This document shows positions 45,259 to 53,896 of a stretch of DNA of 64,000 bases, piece after piece. The stretch's first letter is position 1; every line of letters begins with the position of its first letter. This DNA is from Nocardioides dongkuii (GTDB taxonomy: Bacteria > Actinomycetota > Actinomycetes > Propionibacteriales > Nocardioidaceae): positions 1,612,001 through 1,676,000 of the forward strand of contig NZ_CP059903.1 in assembly GCF_014127485.1 (NCBI RefSeq), written 5' to 3'. Under the pieces are notes generated by a model. It was not told where the DNA came from. It worked only from the letters and a program-made list of their open reading frames with translations, and made no database searches. The translations under genes and the position numbers were made by a program.

Positions 45259-48233
45259 TCCGCGCGACCACCGGCAAGGCCCAGCTGGTGCGCCTGGGCT
45301 TCCAGGACCCCGAGGGCGCGCTGGCCGCGCTGGCGGAGCTGGGCCCGATCTGCGAGGAGCTGCTCGCGCTGCTGGCCCGCACCGCCGACCCCGACCTGGC
45401 GCTCGCCGGCCTGGTGCGGCTCTGCGAGCAGGTCGAGGACCCGGCCCGCCTCCTCGACGAACTGGCCGAGGACGAGGGCACCGCGATGCGGCTGCTGTGC
45501 GTGCTCGGCGCCAGCACCGCCCTCGCCGACCACTTGGCCCGGCACCCCGAGCACTGGACCGAGCTCACCGACCCGACCCTGGGCTCGACCCGGCCCCCGG
45601 CGTACGCCCTGCGCGAGGACCTGCTCCGCGCCGTGGGCGCTGACCCGGCCGACCCCGCGCCGGTCGCCACCGTGCCGGACGCGCAGGCGGTCGACGCGCT
45701 GCGGGTGGAGTACCGCCGGCTGCTGCTGCGGCTCGCCGCCCGCGACCTCGCCCACGACCTCGGCGTCGACGACGCCGCGGCCGAGCTGTCCGACCTCGCG
45801 GCCGGCACGCTCGACGCGGCGCTCGCCGTCGCCCGGCAGCGGGTGGGGGAGAAGTCGTCACTGGTACGGCTCGCGGTGGTCGCGATGGGCAAGTGCGGCG
45901 GCCACGAGCTCAACTACGTCTCCGACGTCGACGTGGTCTTCGTCCACGAGCCGGTCGAGGGCGCGCCCGACGACGCCGCCACCAAGGCCGCCTCGCAGCT
46001 GGCCAGCCAGCTGATGCAGGTGTGCGGCGACCAGACCGGGGAGGGCACGATCTGGCCGGTCGACGCGGCGCTGCGCCCGGAGGGCCGGTCCGGTCCGCTC
46101 ACCCGCACGCTCGCCAGCCACCGCGGCTACTACGAGCGGTGGGCGAAGACCTGGGAGTTCCAGGCGCTGCTCAAGGCCCGCCCGGTGGCCGGCGACCGCG
46201 CCCTCGGGCAGGCGTACGTCGAGATGGTGGCGCCGATGGTGTGGACCGCGGCCGAGCGGGACGGCTTCGTCGAGGACACCCAGGCGATGCGCCGCCGGGT
46301 CGTCGAGCACATCCCGGCGCGGGAGGCCGAGCGACAGCTCAAGCTCGGCTCCGGCGGGCTGCGCGACGTCGAGTTCGCCGTCCAGCTGCTCCAGCTCGTG
46401 CACGGCCGCGGCGACGAGCGGATCCGTACGCCGACGACGCTGAGCGCGCTCGCCGAGCTCACCCGGGGCGGGTACGTCGGCCGGGAGGACGGCGAGGCGC
46501 TGCACGAGGCGTACGCGTTCCTGCGCACCCTCGAGCACCGCATCCAGCTCTACCAGCTGCGCCGTACCCACGTCGTCCCCGAGGACGAGGACGCGCTGCG
46601 TCGTCTGGGCCGCTCGATGGGCTACTTCAAGAAGCCGATCGAGGTGCTCGCCGGCACCTGGGCCCACCACCGCCGCGAGGTGCGGCGGCTGCACGAGAAG
46701 CTCTTCTACCGGCCGCTGCTCTCCGCGGTCGCGGCGATCCCCGGGCAGGACGTACGGCTCTCGCCGGAGGCGGCCGTCACGCGCCTGGCCGCGCTGGGCT
46801 ACCTCGACCCGCAGGCGGCGCTGCGCCACCTGGAGGCGCTGACCAGCGGGGTCTCGCGGCGCGCGAGCATCCAGCGCGCGCTGCTGCCCGCGATGCTGCA
46901 GTGGTTCGCGGAGGGGCCGAACCCCGACGCGGGGCTGTTCGGGTTCCGGCGGATCAGCGAGGCGCTGGGCGACACGCCCTGGTACCTCTCCACCCTGCGC
47001 GACGAGGGCGAGGTCGCGACCCGGCTGGCGCACCTGCTGGCCACCTCCCGCTACGCGACCCGGCTGCTCGAGCGCGAGCCCCAGGGCGTGCGGATGCTCG
47101 GCCAGGACCTCGCGCCGCTCGGGGCCGCGCCGCTCGCCGAGGAGATGACCGCCTCGGCGGCGCGGCAGGACGACCCCGAGAAGGCGGTCCGCGCGGTCCG
47201 CGGCGTACGCCGGCGCGAGCTGTTCCGGATCGCCAGCGGCGACCTGCTCGGGCTCACCGACGTCGCGGACGTCGGCGCGGGCCTGTCCCGGCTCACCGAC
47301 GCGACCCTGGAGGCGACCCTCGGCGTGGTCGGCGCCGCCGTGCGCGCCCAGCGCTCGCTCGACGAGGCGCCGACCCGGATCGCCGTCGTCGCGATGGGCC
47401 GGTACGGCGGCTTCGAGCTGTCCTACGGCAGCGACGCGGACGTGCTCTTCGTGCACGACCCGGTCGAGGGGGCCGACCCGCAGCAGGCCGCGTCGTACGC
47501 CACGGCGGTGGCCAACGAGCTGCGCCGGCTGCTCGCGCTGCCGGGGGCCGACCCGCCGCTCGAGGTCGACGCCGACCTGCGGCCCGAGGGCAAGCAGGGG
47601 CCGCTGGTGCGCACGCTCGCGTCGTACGAGGCGTACTACGCGAAGTGGTCGAAGGTGTGGGAGGCGCAGGCGCTGCTGCGCGCGGACGCGGTGGTGGGCG
47701 ACCCCGACCTGCGTCGCCGGTTCGAGGAGCTGATCGACCCGCTGCGCTACCCGGCCGAGGGGATCTCGCCCGACGACGTCTTCGAGGTGCGCCGGATCAA
47801 GGCGCGGGTCGACGAGGAGCGGCTGCCGCGCGGCGCCGACCGGGCCAGCCACCTCAAGCTCGGCCGGGGTGGCCTCGCCGACATCGAGTGGACGGTCCAG
47901 CTGCTCCAGATGCGGTTCGCCGGGCAGGTGCCGGACCTGCGCACCCCGCAGACGATGCCCGCGCTCGCCGCGGCCCGGGAGGCGGGGCTGATCGCGGAGG
48001 ACGACGCGACGCTGCTGCAGCAGGCCTGGCGCCGGGTCAGCCGGATGCGCAACGCGGTCACGCTGGTGCGCGGCCAGCCGAGCGACCAGCTCCCGCGCGA
48101 CCCGCGCGAGCGCGCCGCCGTGGCCAGCATCCTGGGCTACCCGCCCGGCGCCTCGGAGGCGATGGTCAACGACCACCTGCGCGCCACCCGCCTGGCCCGC
48201 GCCGTCGTCGACCGGGTCTTCTGGGAGGACTGA
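45255..48233 (+). CDS. glnE: Bifunctional [glutamine synthetase] adenylyltransferase/deadenylylase
   Basis: A 992-residue GlnE that adenylylates glutamine synthetase when nitrogen is plentiful and removes AMP when it is scarce. Two nucleotidyltransferase domains: the N-terminal with KCGGHELNYVSDVDVVFVHE (about residue 215) and the C-terminal with GRYGGFELSYGSDADVLFVH (about residue 715), each with the G-x-D-x-D metal site. Each is followed by a GlnD-PII-uridylyltransferase-like helical domain. GTG at 45255 overlaps the GATase stop. Confidence 0.95.
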   Translation: MIRATTGKAQLVRLGFQDPEGALAALAELGPICEELLALLARTADPDLALAGLVRLCEQVEDPARLLDELAEDEGTAMRLLCVLGASTALADHLARHPEHWTELTDPTLGSTRPPAYALREDLLRAVGADPADPAPVATVPDAQAVDALRVEYRRLLLRLAARDLAHDLGVDDAAAELSDLAAGTLDAALAVARQRVGEKSSLVRLAVVAMGKCGGHELNYVSDVDVVFVHEPVEGAPDDAATKAASQLASQLMQVCGDQTGEGTIWPVDAALRPEGRSGPLTRTLASHRGYYERWAKTWEFQALLKARPVAGDRALGQAYVEMVAPMVWTAAERDGFVEDTQAMRRRVVEHIPAREAERQLKLGSGGLRDVEFAVQLLQLVHGRGDERIRTPTTLSALAELTRGGYVGREDGEALHEAYAFLRTLEHRIQLYQLRRTHVVPEDEDALRRLGRSMGYFKKPIEVLAGTWAHHRREVRRLHEKLFYRPLLSAVAAIPGQDVRLSPEAAVTRLAALGYLDPQAALRHLEALTSGVSRRASIQRALLPAMLQWFAEGPNPDAGLFGFRRISEALGDTPWYLSTLRDEGEVATRLAHLLATSRYATRLLEREPQGVRMLGQDLAPLGAAPLAEEMTASAARQDDPEKAVRAVRGVRRRELFRIASGDLLGLTDVADVGAGLSRLTDATLEATLGVVGAAVRAQRSLDEAPTRIAVVAMGRYGGFELSYGSDADVLFVHDPVEGADPQQAASYATAVANELRRLLALPGADPPLEVDADLRPEGKQGPLVRTLASYEAYYAKWSKVWEAQALLRADAVVGDPDLRRRFEELIDPLRYPAEGISPDDVFEVRRIKARVDEERLPRGADRASHLKLGRGGLADIEWTVQLLQMRFAGQVPDLRTPQTMPALAAAREAGLIAEDDATLLQQAWRRVSRMRNAVTLVRGQPSDQLPRDPRERAAVASILGYPPGASEAMVNDHLRATRLARAVVDRVFWED

Positions 48234-48261
48234 GCGGGGGAGGCCCTTGTAGCGTCGCGGC

Positions 48262-49041
48262 ATGACCACGACCGCCGCGAAGGCCACCCGTCTGCTCGAG
48301 CTGCACCGCGCGCCGGAGCTGCTGACCGTCGTCAACGTGTGGGACGTGGTCAGCGCGACGGTGGTCGCCGACGTACCCGGCACGACCGCGCTCGCCACCG
48401 CCAGCCACTCGATCTCCGCGTCCTACGGCTACCCCGACGGCGAGCAGATCCCGCGCGACCTGATGGTCGAGGCCGCCGGCCGGATCGCCGCCGCCACCGA
48501 CCTCCCGGTGACCGCCGACCTCGAGGGCGGGTACGGCGACCCTGCCGAGACCGTCCGGCGCGCGATCGGCGCCGGCCTCGTCGGCGCCAACATCGAGGAC
48601 CAGATGCGCCCGCTGGCCGAGGCCGCCGCGAACGTCGAGGCGATGATGGCCGCGGCCGCCGCCGAGGGCGTGCCCGACTTCGTGCTCAACGCCCGCACCG
48701 ACGCCTACGTCTTGGCCGGCGACCGCGACCCGGCCGAGGTGCTGGCCGACGCGGTGGAGCGCTGCCGGGCCTACCTCGACGCCGGCGCCCCCGTCGTCTT
48801 CGTCCCCGCCCGCCTCGACGAGGAGCAGGTGACCACCCTCGTCGACGCCCTCGGCCCGCAGCGGCTGACCCTGATCGGCATCCCCGGCACCCCTCCGCTG
48901 TCCCGCCTCGAGGAGCTCGGCGTCGCCCGCGTCTCCTACGGCCCGATGCCCCAGAACGTCGCCCTCACCGCCCTCCAGGAGCTCGTCGAGGAGGTCCACC
49001 GCGGGGGCGGCGTCCCCGCCACCATGCGCATGCTCAACTGA
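48262..49041 (+). CDS. Isocitrate lyase/phosphoenolpyruvate mutase-family protein
   Basis: A 259-residue TIM-barrel enzyme of the ICL/PEP mutase superfamily. LLTVVNVWDVVSATVV starts the barrel; metal-binding and loop residues are in PVTADLEGGYGD, LVGANIEDQ and FVLNARTDAYV. The KKCGH catalytic loop of true isocitrate lyase is not present. Members cleave or form C-C or P-C bonds of alpha-keto or hydroxy acids (for example oxaloacetate decarboxylase or 2-methylisocitrate-lyase-like); reaction here unknown. ATG at 48262, 28 bp after glnE. Confidence 0.86.
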   Translation: MTTTAAKATRLLELHRAPELLTVVNVWDVVSATVVADVPGTTALATASHSISASYGYPDGEQIPRDLMVEAAGRIAAATDLPVTADLEGGYGDPAETVRRAIGAGLVGANIEDQMRPLAEAAANVEAMMAAAAAEGVPDFVLNARTDAYVLAGDRDPAEVLADAVERCRAYLDAGAPVVFVPARLDEEQVTTLVDALGPQRLTLIGIPGTPPLSRLEELGVARVSYGPMPQNVALTALQELVEEVHRGGGVPATMRMLN

Positions 49042-49045
49042 CCCG

Positions 49046-49109
49046 ACCTGTGGAGAACCTCGCCGAGTCGGCGCACATGTGCGCCGACTCGGCGAGGTCG
49101 TCCACAGGT
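49046..49109. repeat. 64-bp imperfect palindrome with 42-bp perfect core
   Basis: The core 49057-49098 is a perfect loopless palindrome centred between 49077 and 49078 (centre gcgcacatgtgcgc). After a 2-bp mismatch on each side, nine more pairs form (acctgtgga at 49046-49054, tccacaggt at 49101-49109). It follows the PEP mutase-family stop by 4 bp and precedes the next ribosome-binding site directly. Could act as terminator or as a protein-binding or replication-related site. Confidence 0.85.
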
Positions 49110-49124
49110 GGGAGGATCGGCGCG

Positions 49125-49820
49125 ATGAGCGAGCGCATGGACCCGGTCGTGCTGGTGGCACGTGCGGTCCTGCTCGCCTCGGTCACGGTCTTCCTCGGGG
49201 TCGCGGGCCACGTCACGGCCGACGGGCTGCTGCCCGGGCCGGTCGCGCTGGGGATGCTGGTGGTGGTGGCGGTCGTCGCGGCGGCGGCGTTCCTGAGCCG
49301 TCCCGCGACCGCGCTGCGGCTGGTGACCCTGCTGGTCGGCGGCCAGGCACTGGTGCACACCGTGCTGTCCGCGGGCGGGGGCCACGTCGGCGACCCGGTC
49401 CGCGCGGCGACGGCGCCCGTGCCGCACGGCCCCGCGACGCTGCCGACCGTCGACGGCCGCCGGGTCGGCTCGCTCCAGGACGCCTGGGCCTCCGGTGCCG
49501 ACCACGCCGCGGCGCCCCGGCTGCCGCTGAGCCACCTCGTCCCGACCGCCGAGCACGCGCCGATGATGCTGGCCCACGCGCTGGTCGCCGTCCTGGTGGG
49601 GCTCTGGCTGGCCGTGGGGGAGCGGGCGCTCTTCACGCTGCTCGCGCTCGCCGCCGCCGTCGTGCTGCGGCCGCTCGGCGTCCTCGGCGCGCTGGCCCGC
49701 GCCGGCGTCCCCGTCGTACGCCGTCCCGCGGCGCGGCGGCCCGTCGCTCCCGTCCCGCCCCGTCCGCTGCTCCTCGCGCGCTGCGTCGTACGCCGCGGCC
49801 CGCCGCTCCTCACGGCCTGA
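49125..49820 (+). CDS. Hypothetical integral membrane protein
   Basis: A 231-residue protein with about five hydrophobic segments, a central loop with several His (HVGDPVRAATAPVPHG, AEHAPMMLAHALVAV) and a very basic Arg/Pro-rich tail. The His/Met content in a gene upstream of a PepSY protein recalls membrane proteins found with copper or iron handling genes, but no family is assigned. GGAGG (49111-49115) precedes the ATG at 49125; that site abuts the large palindrome. Confidence 0.7.
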   Translation: MSERMDPVVLVARAVLLASVTVFLGVAGHVTADGLLPGPVALGMLVVVAVVAAAAFLSRPATALRLVTLLVGGQALVHTVLSAGGGHVGDPVRAATAPVPHGPATLPTVDGRRVGSLQDAWASGADHAAAPRLPLSHLVPTAEHAPMMLAHALVAVLVGLWLAVGERALFTLLALAAAVVLRPLGVLGALARAGVPVVRRPAARRPVAPVPPRPLLLARCVVRRGPPLLTA

Positions 49821-49898
49821 CCAGCTCCCCACCGCGACCGGCACCGCCGGGTCGCGGTCCCGTCGCGTGCGCCCGCACGCCGTCCCCGTGAGGACCCC

Positions 49899-51326
49899 AT
49901 GTCCGTCCTGACCGACCCTGCACCCGCCCGCCCGCGTCCCCGCAGCCGCGGCCTGTTCCGCGCCGTGTGGCGCTGGCACTTCTTCGCCTCGTTCCTCGTG
50001 GTGCCGGTGCTCCTGGTACTCGCCGTCACCGGCCTGATCTACCTGTTCCGCTTCCAGCTCGAGCCGCTGCTGCACCCCGACCTGATGCAGGTCGACGTGC
50101 CCACGGCCGGCGCCGTGCAGCAGCCGTACTCGGCCCAGCTCGCGGCCGTGCGCCAGACCTACCCCGACCTCACGGTGGTCTCGATGGCCGAGCCGCGCGA
50201 GGAGGGCCGCGCGACGGTCTTCTCGGTCACCGACGCCGAGGGCTCGGCCCGCGACGTCTTCGTCGACCCCTACGGCCCCGAGGTCCTCGGGTCGATGGAC
50301 CCGGACTCCACGCTCTCCGGCACCGCGGTCCGGCTGCACGCCGACCTGATGGGCGGCATCGTGGGCGACCGGGTCGTCGAGGTCGCCGTCTGCTGGGCGA
50401 TCGTGATGGCACTCAGCGGCTACTACCTCTTCGTCCGCGGCGGGCGGGCGCGTCGCCGGCTGCGGCGGGCGGGTCGCCCGGGCGCCCGGCTGCGCTCGCG
50501 GCACGGCGTCGTCGGGTCCGTGGTCGGCGTCGGGCTGCTGTTCCTGCTGGTCTCGGGCCTGCCCTGGACCGGCGTCTGGGGCGAGAAGGTGCAGGAGCTC
50601 GCCACCGCACGCGGGTCCTCGATGTGGAGCACCGACCACGGTGCGGTCTCCGACCCGGCCTCGACGCTCGACGAGTCGCTGCCGCACAGCCACTCCGTCG
50701 ACCTGCCCTGGGCCCAGCAGCAGAGCGAGGTGCCGACGTCCGACCCCGAGGGCCACGAGGGCAGCGTCGCCAACCTGGACACGGCGATCGCGGTCGCGGA
50801 CGGCGAGGGGCTCCGGCACCCGATGACCGTCGCGCTGCCGGGCGACGCGGGCGGCGTCTACTCCGTGATCGGCTACGCCTTCGACGCTCCCTCCGACGAG
50901 CGCACCGTCCACGTCGACCGGTACGGCGGCGAGGTGGTCTCGACGTACGGCTTCGAGGACTACCCGGCGCTGGCGAAGGTCGTCGCGCACGGCATCGGGC
51001 TGCACGAGGGCCGCAGCCTCGGGCTGTGGTCGTTCTGGGGGACCGCGCTGATGTGCGTGCTGGTGGTGTTCATGTGCGTGACCGGTCCGCTGATGTGGTG
51101 GCGGCGCCGGCCCCGGGGCTCCGGGTCGATCGGCGCGCCCCGCGGGGCGATGCCGTTGCGCGCGACGCCGCTGCTGCTGCTCGGCCTGGTCGCCCTCGGC
51201 GTGTTCCTGCCGCTGTTCGGGCTCTCGCTGCTGGTGGTGCTGCTGCTCGACCAGGTCGTGCTCCGGCGGGTGCCGGCGCTCGGGGCGTGGTTCGACTCCA
51301 CGCCGGTGCGCAGCAGGCGGACCTGA
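49899..51326 (+). CDS. PepSY-associated transmembrane protein
   Basis: A 475-residue PepSY_TM protein with four main helices. The first follows FRAVWRWHFFASFLVVPVLL, then two periplasmic PepSY domains (QQPYSAQLAAVRQTYPDLTV and ERTVHVDRYGGEVVSTYGFE), LHADLMGGIVGDRVVEVAVC with conserved His, and GIGLHEGRSLGLWSFWG. Family members are thought to reduce ferric siderophores or take part in metal handling at the membrane. ATG at 49899 after GAGGAC. Probably cotranscribed with the upstream membrane protein. Confidence 0.87.
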   Translation: MSVLTDPAPARPRPRSRGLFRAVWRWHFFASFLVVPVLLVLAVTGLIYLFRFQLEPLLHPDLMQVDVPTAGAVQQPYSAQLAAVRQTYPDLTVVSMAEPREEGRATVFSVTDAEGSARDVFVDPYGPEVLGSMDPDSTLSGTAVRLHADLMGGIVGDRVVEVAVCWAIVMALSGYYLFVRGGRARRRLRRAGRPGARLRSRHGVVGSVVGVGLLFLLVSGLPWTGVWGEKVQELATARGSSMWSTDHGAVSDPASTLDESLPHSHSVDLPWAQQQSEVPTSDPEGHEGSVANLDTAIAVADGEGLRHPMTVALPGDAGGVYSVIGYAFDAPSDERTVHVDRYGGEVVSTYGFEDYPALAKVVAHGIGLHEGRSLGLWSFWGTALMCVLVVFMCVTGPLMWWRRRPRGSGSIGAPRGAMPLRATPLLLLGLVALGVFLPLFGLSLLVVLLLDQVVLRRVPALGAWFDSTPVRSRRT

Positions 51327-51332
51327 CGCGGT

Positions 51333-51911
51333 TCAGGAGGTCGCCCGGACGTGGGCGCGCTGGCCCTGCCGCCCGATCAGGCTGAGGAACTCCACGGGCC
51401 CGGCCGACGTCGCGCCGAACCAGTGCGGCGTCCGGGTGTCGAACTCCACCGCCTCCCCGGCACCGAGGAGGAGGTCGCTCCCGCCGAGGACGAGTCGCAG
51501 CGTGCCGTTGAGCACGTAGGCCCAGTCGTGCCCTTCGTGCGTCCGCAGGTCGGGGACGGTGTCGTCGCGGCCGGCGGGCAGGACGAACTTGTAGGCCTGG
51601 ATGCCTCCGGGACGGCGGGTCAGGGGGATGACGGTGGACCCGTCGCCGTACGTGATCGGGCGCAGGTCGACCCGAGGGTCGCCGGTGGCCGGGGCGTCGA
51701 CGAGCGCGTCGAGGCTGACGCCGTGGGCGCGCGCCAGGGGGAGCAGCTGCTCCAGGGTGGGGCGGCGCAGACCCGCCTCCAGCCGGGACAGCGTGCTGAC
51801 GGAGATGCCGGTGCCCGCCGCGAGGTCGGCGAGGGTCAGGCCGCGGCGCAGCCGCAGCTGCTTGAGCCGCGGGCCGACCGCGTCGAGGGCACGGGCCAGG
51901 GCGTCGTCCAT
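51333..51911 (-). CDS. XRE-family transcriptional regulator with C-terminal cupin
   Basis: A 192-residue regulator. The helix-turn-helix spans about residues 14-68 (RLKQLRLRRGLTLADLAAGT, GISVSTLSRLEAG). A cupin_2 sensor domain occupies about 100-185 (LRTHEGHDWAYVLNGTLRLV, GEAVEFDTRTPHWFGA). Such proteins sense a small ligand or metal and usually regulate themselves and a divergent gene, here a methyltransferase 64 bp away. Convergent with the PepSY gene (6 bp between stops). ATG at 51911. Confidence 0.9.
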   Translation of the reverse strand: MDDALARALDAVGPRLKQLRLRRGLTLADLAAGTGISVSTLSRLEAGLRRPTLEQLLPLARAHGVSLDALVDAPATGDPRVDLRPITYGDGSTVIPLTRRPGGIQAYKFVLPAGRDDTVPDLRTHEGHDWAYVLNGTLRLVLGGSDLLLGAGEAVEFDTRTPHWFGATSAGPVEFLSLIGRQGQRAHVRATS

Positions 51912-51920
51912 GGCGCCACT

Positions 51921-51934
51921 TTGCCATTCGGCAA
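51921..51934. promoter_or_regulatory. Candidate operator for the XRE-cupin regulator
   Basis: ttgcc-attc-ggcaa, a 14-bp inverted repeat with 5-bp arms, lies in the 64-bp divergent gap between the regulator and methyltransferase starts. The location suits autoregulation; binding is inferred. Confidence 0.5.
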
Positions 51935-51975
51935 CAAGCTTTGCGCTTCGCCGCTCGGCCGCACACGCTGTGCCC

Positions 51976-52629
51976 ATGGACAAGGACTTCTGGGAGGCCC
52001 ACTGGGACGAGGTGGGCGCACGCGCCCACGGGCGGGCGGCGGTCGCGAGCCCGTACCTGTCCGCCGAGATCGGCGACCTGGAGCCCGGTACGGCGCTGGA
52101 CGCGGGGTGCGGCGAGGGTGCCGAGGCGGTCTGGCTCGCGGAGCACGGCTGGGCCGTCACCGCCGTGGACATCTCCGCCCGGGTGCTCGCGCGCGCCGCC
52201 GAGGCCGCCGCGAGCGTCGGCGGGCCCGGGCGGGTGCGATTCGTGGAGGCGGACCTGGGCACCTGGGAGCCCGCGACCCGCTTCGACCTGGTCACCACGC
52301 ACTACGCCCACCCTGCGATGCCCCAGCTGGCCTTCTACGAGCGCATCGCCCAGTGGGTCGCCCCCGGCGGGACGCTGCTCGTCGTCGGGCACCTGCGGAC
52401 CGGGGAGACCGGCGCCGCACACGCACACGGGCACGGCCACGGACAGGGGGCGGAGGATGGGTCCCCGCCGCTCGAGGCCACGGTCACCGCGGCCGCCGTG
52501 ACCGCGACGCTGGACCCCGCCGCCTGGGACGTCGTCACCGCGGCCGAGACGACCCGGTCCCTCGCGGACGGGGCGGGCGAGGTCGTCGAGCTCCACGACG
52601 TCGTCGTCCGGACCAGGCGCCGCTCCTGA
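51976..52629 (+). CDS. Class I SAM-dependent methyltransferase
   Basis: A 217-residue methyltransferase that begins MDKDFWEAHWDEVGARAHGR. SAM motif I is ALDAGCGEGAEAVWLAEHGW, with AVDISARVLARAA and FDLVTTHYAHPA following. A His/Gly-rich insert (HAHGHGHGQG, about residue 155) lies before the last beta unit and could bind metal. Resembles SAM-dependent tellurite/thiol-type methyltransferases, but the substrate is unknown. Divergent from, and probably controlled by, the XRE-cupin regulator. Confidence 0.85.
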   Translation: MDKDFWEAHWDEVGARAHGRAAVASPYLSAEIGDLEPGTALDAGCGEGAEAVWLAEHGWAVTAVDISARVLARAAEAAASVGGPGRVRFVEADLGTWEPATRFDLVTTHYAHPAMPQLAFYERIAQWVAPGGTLLVVGHLRTGETGAAHAHGHGHGQGAEDGSPPLEATVTAAAVTATLDPAAWDVVTAAETTRSLADGAGEVVELHDVVVRTRRRS

Positions 52630-52769
52630 GCGACCTCCTCGACGGCGGGTTCTTGCGGGTTCCTTGAGCATTCGCTGCCTAGTGCCTTGAACTTCGCGCG
52701 TCAGGATCCAGTGTCGCCGCGCACCAGCACCAGCGCCGGCTCGGGCGACCTCGGGCAGGAGGGTCGAGC

Positions 52770-53114
52770 GTGAGCGTGTTCGACCCGCAGCCCTTGGCGA
52801 AGCTGGCCGCCGACATGCAGGACCCCCGGTTCGCCCGCACCTTCGCCGAGAAGTACCGCAGCCTGCTCGAGCACCGCGTCACGCGGATCATCGCCGCGCT
52901 GCGCGACTCGGACCTGATCGAGGCGATGGACGCCGTGCTGAGCCTCAAGGTGGCCTCGACCAGCGTCGGGACCAGCGAGCTCGCCGAGCTCGCCTTGATG
53001 ATCGAGCGGGAGGTGCGCGCCCAGGACGCCGCGGCCGCCCGGACGCGCGCGTCCCTGCTGCCGGACGCGGCGCGCCGCGCCGACGCCGCGCTCACCGCCC
53101 ACCTGTCCCGGTAG
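52770..53114 (+). CDS. Hpt-like helical protein lacking the phospho-accepting histidine
   Basis: A 114-residue all-helical protein. The segment DAVLSLKVASTSVGTSELAE followed by LALMIEREV follows the Hpt-domain pattern (HxLKxxxxxxG...L......lE), keeping Leu-Lys and the Gly but with Ser where the phosphorylated His should be. GGCAGGAGGG is a strong ribosome-binding site before the GTG at 52770. It is convergent with a response-regulator gene. Could be a pseudo-Hpt that binds receiver domains without phosphotransfer; inference. Confidence 0.68.
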   Translation: MSVFDPQPLAKLAADMQDPRFARTFAEKYRSLLEHRVTRIIAALRDSDLIEAMDAVLSLKVASTSVGTSELAELALMIEREVRAQDAAAARTRASLLPDAARRADAALTAHLSR

Positions 53115-53128
53115 GGCGACGACGACCC

Positions 53129-53896
53129 TCAGCCCGAGGGGTGGCCCTCGGGGGACTCCATCCGGTAGCCGACCCCGCGGACGGTGCGGACGTACTTCGC
53201 GGCCTTGTTCTCGCCGAGCTTGCGGCGCAGGTTGGCGACGTGGACCTCCACCAGGTGGGTGTCGCTGGCCCACTCGGTGCCCCAGACCGACCGCAGCAGC
53301 GTCTCGCGGCTCCACACCCGCGCCGGGCTGCGCATCATCTCGGTGAGCAGGTCGAACTCGGTGCGGGTCAGGGACAGCTCCTGGCTGTCCTTGAACGCGC
53401 GGCGCCCGTCGACGTCGACGCGCAGGACGCCGTGCTGCAGGACCTCGTGGGACGACGGGGACGAGGGCGGGGACGAGGGCGGGACCGGTGCGTCGGCGGG
53501 CCCGTCGGCCAGGCGCCGGGGCCGCCGGAACATCGCGTTCACCCGGGCCTTCAGCTCGTGGGCGTCGAAGGGCTTGGCGATGAAGTCGTCGGCCCCGGTC
53601 TCGAGGCCGATCAGGCGGTCGATCGGGTCGTTCCGGGCGGTGATCATCACGACGTAGGCGTCGGTGATGGCGCGCAGGCGGCGGCAGGTCTCGATCCCGT
53701 CCATGCCGGGCAGCCCGAGGTCGAGGGTGATCAGGTCGGGATCGTCGAGGGCGACCGCCTCGAGGGCGGCTGCGCCGGAGTCGACCGCGGTGACGAGGAA
53801 GCCCTGGGTCGCCAGGGTGTACTCGATCAGCGCGCGGATGTCGTCGTCATCCTCGACGACGAGTGCTCGTCTCTCCGTGCCGGACCCGATGGACAT
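53129..53896 (-). CDS. OmpR/PhoB-family response regulator
   Basis: A 255-residue two-domain regulator. Receiver domain: RRALVVEDDDDIRALIEY, phospho-Asp in DLITLDLGLPGMDG, Thr/Ser and Lys switch residues in VVMITARND and ADDFIAKPFD. A Ser/Pro-rich linker (SSPPSSPSS) leads to the winged-helix DNA-binding domain (LSLTRTEFDLLTEMM, VWGTEWASDTHLVEVHVANL, YVRTVRGVGYRME). No histidine kinase gene is adjacent. ATG at 53896; the frame extends upstream but the receiver begins here. Confidence 0.93.
   Translation of the reverse strand: MSIGSGTERRALVVEDDDDIRALIEYTLATQGFLVTAVDSGAAALEAVALDDPDLITLDLGLPGMDGIETCRRLRAITDAYVVMITARNDPIDRLIGLETGADDFIAKPFDAHELKARVNAMFRRPRRLADGPADAPVPPSSPPSSPSSHEVLQHGVLRVDVDGRRAFKDSQELSLTRTEFDLLTEMMRSPARVWSRETLLRSVWGTEWASDTHLVEVHVANLRRKLGENKAAKYVRTVRGVGYRMESPEGHPSG

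Noticed and set aside
45858..48398. 846-codon reverse-strand frame opposite glnE
   Set aside because: Same antisense effect; no recognisable motif and glnE is unambiguous.
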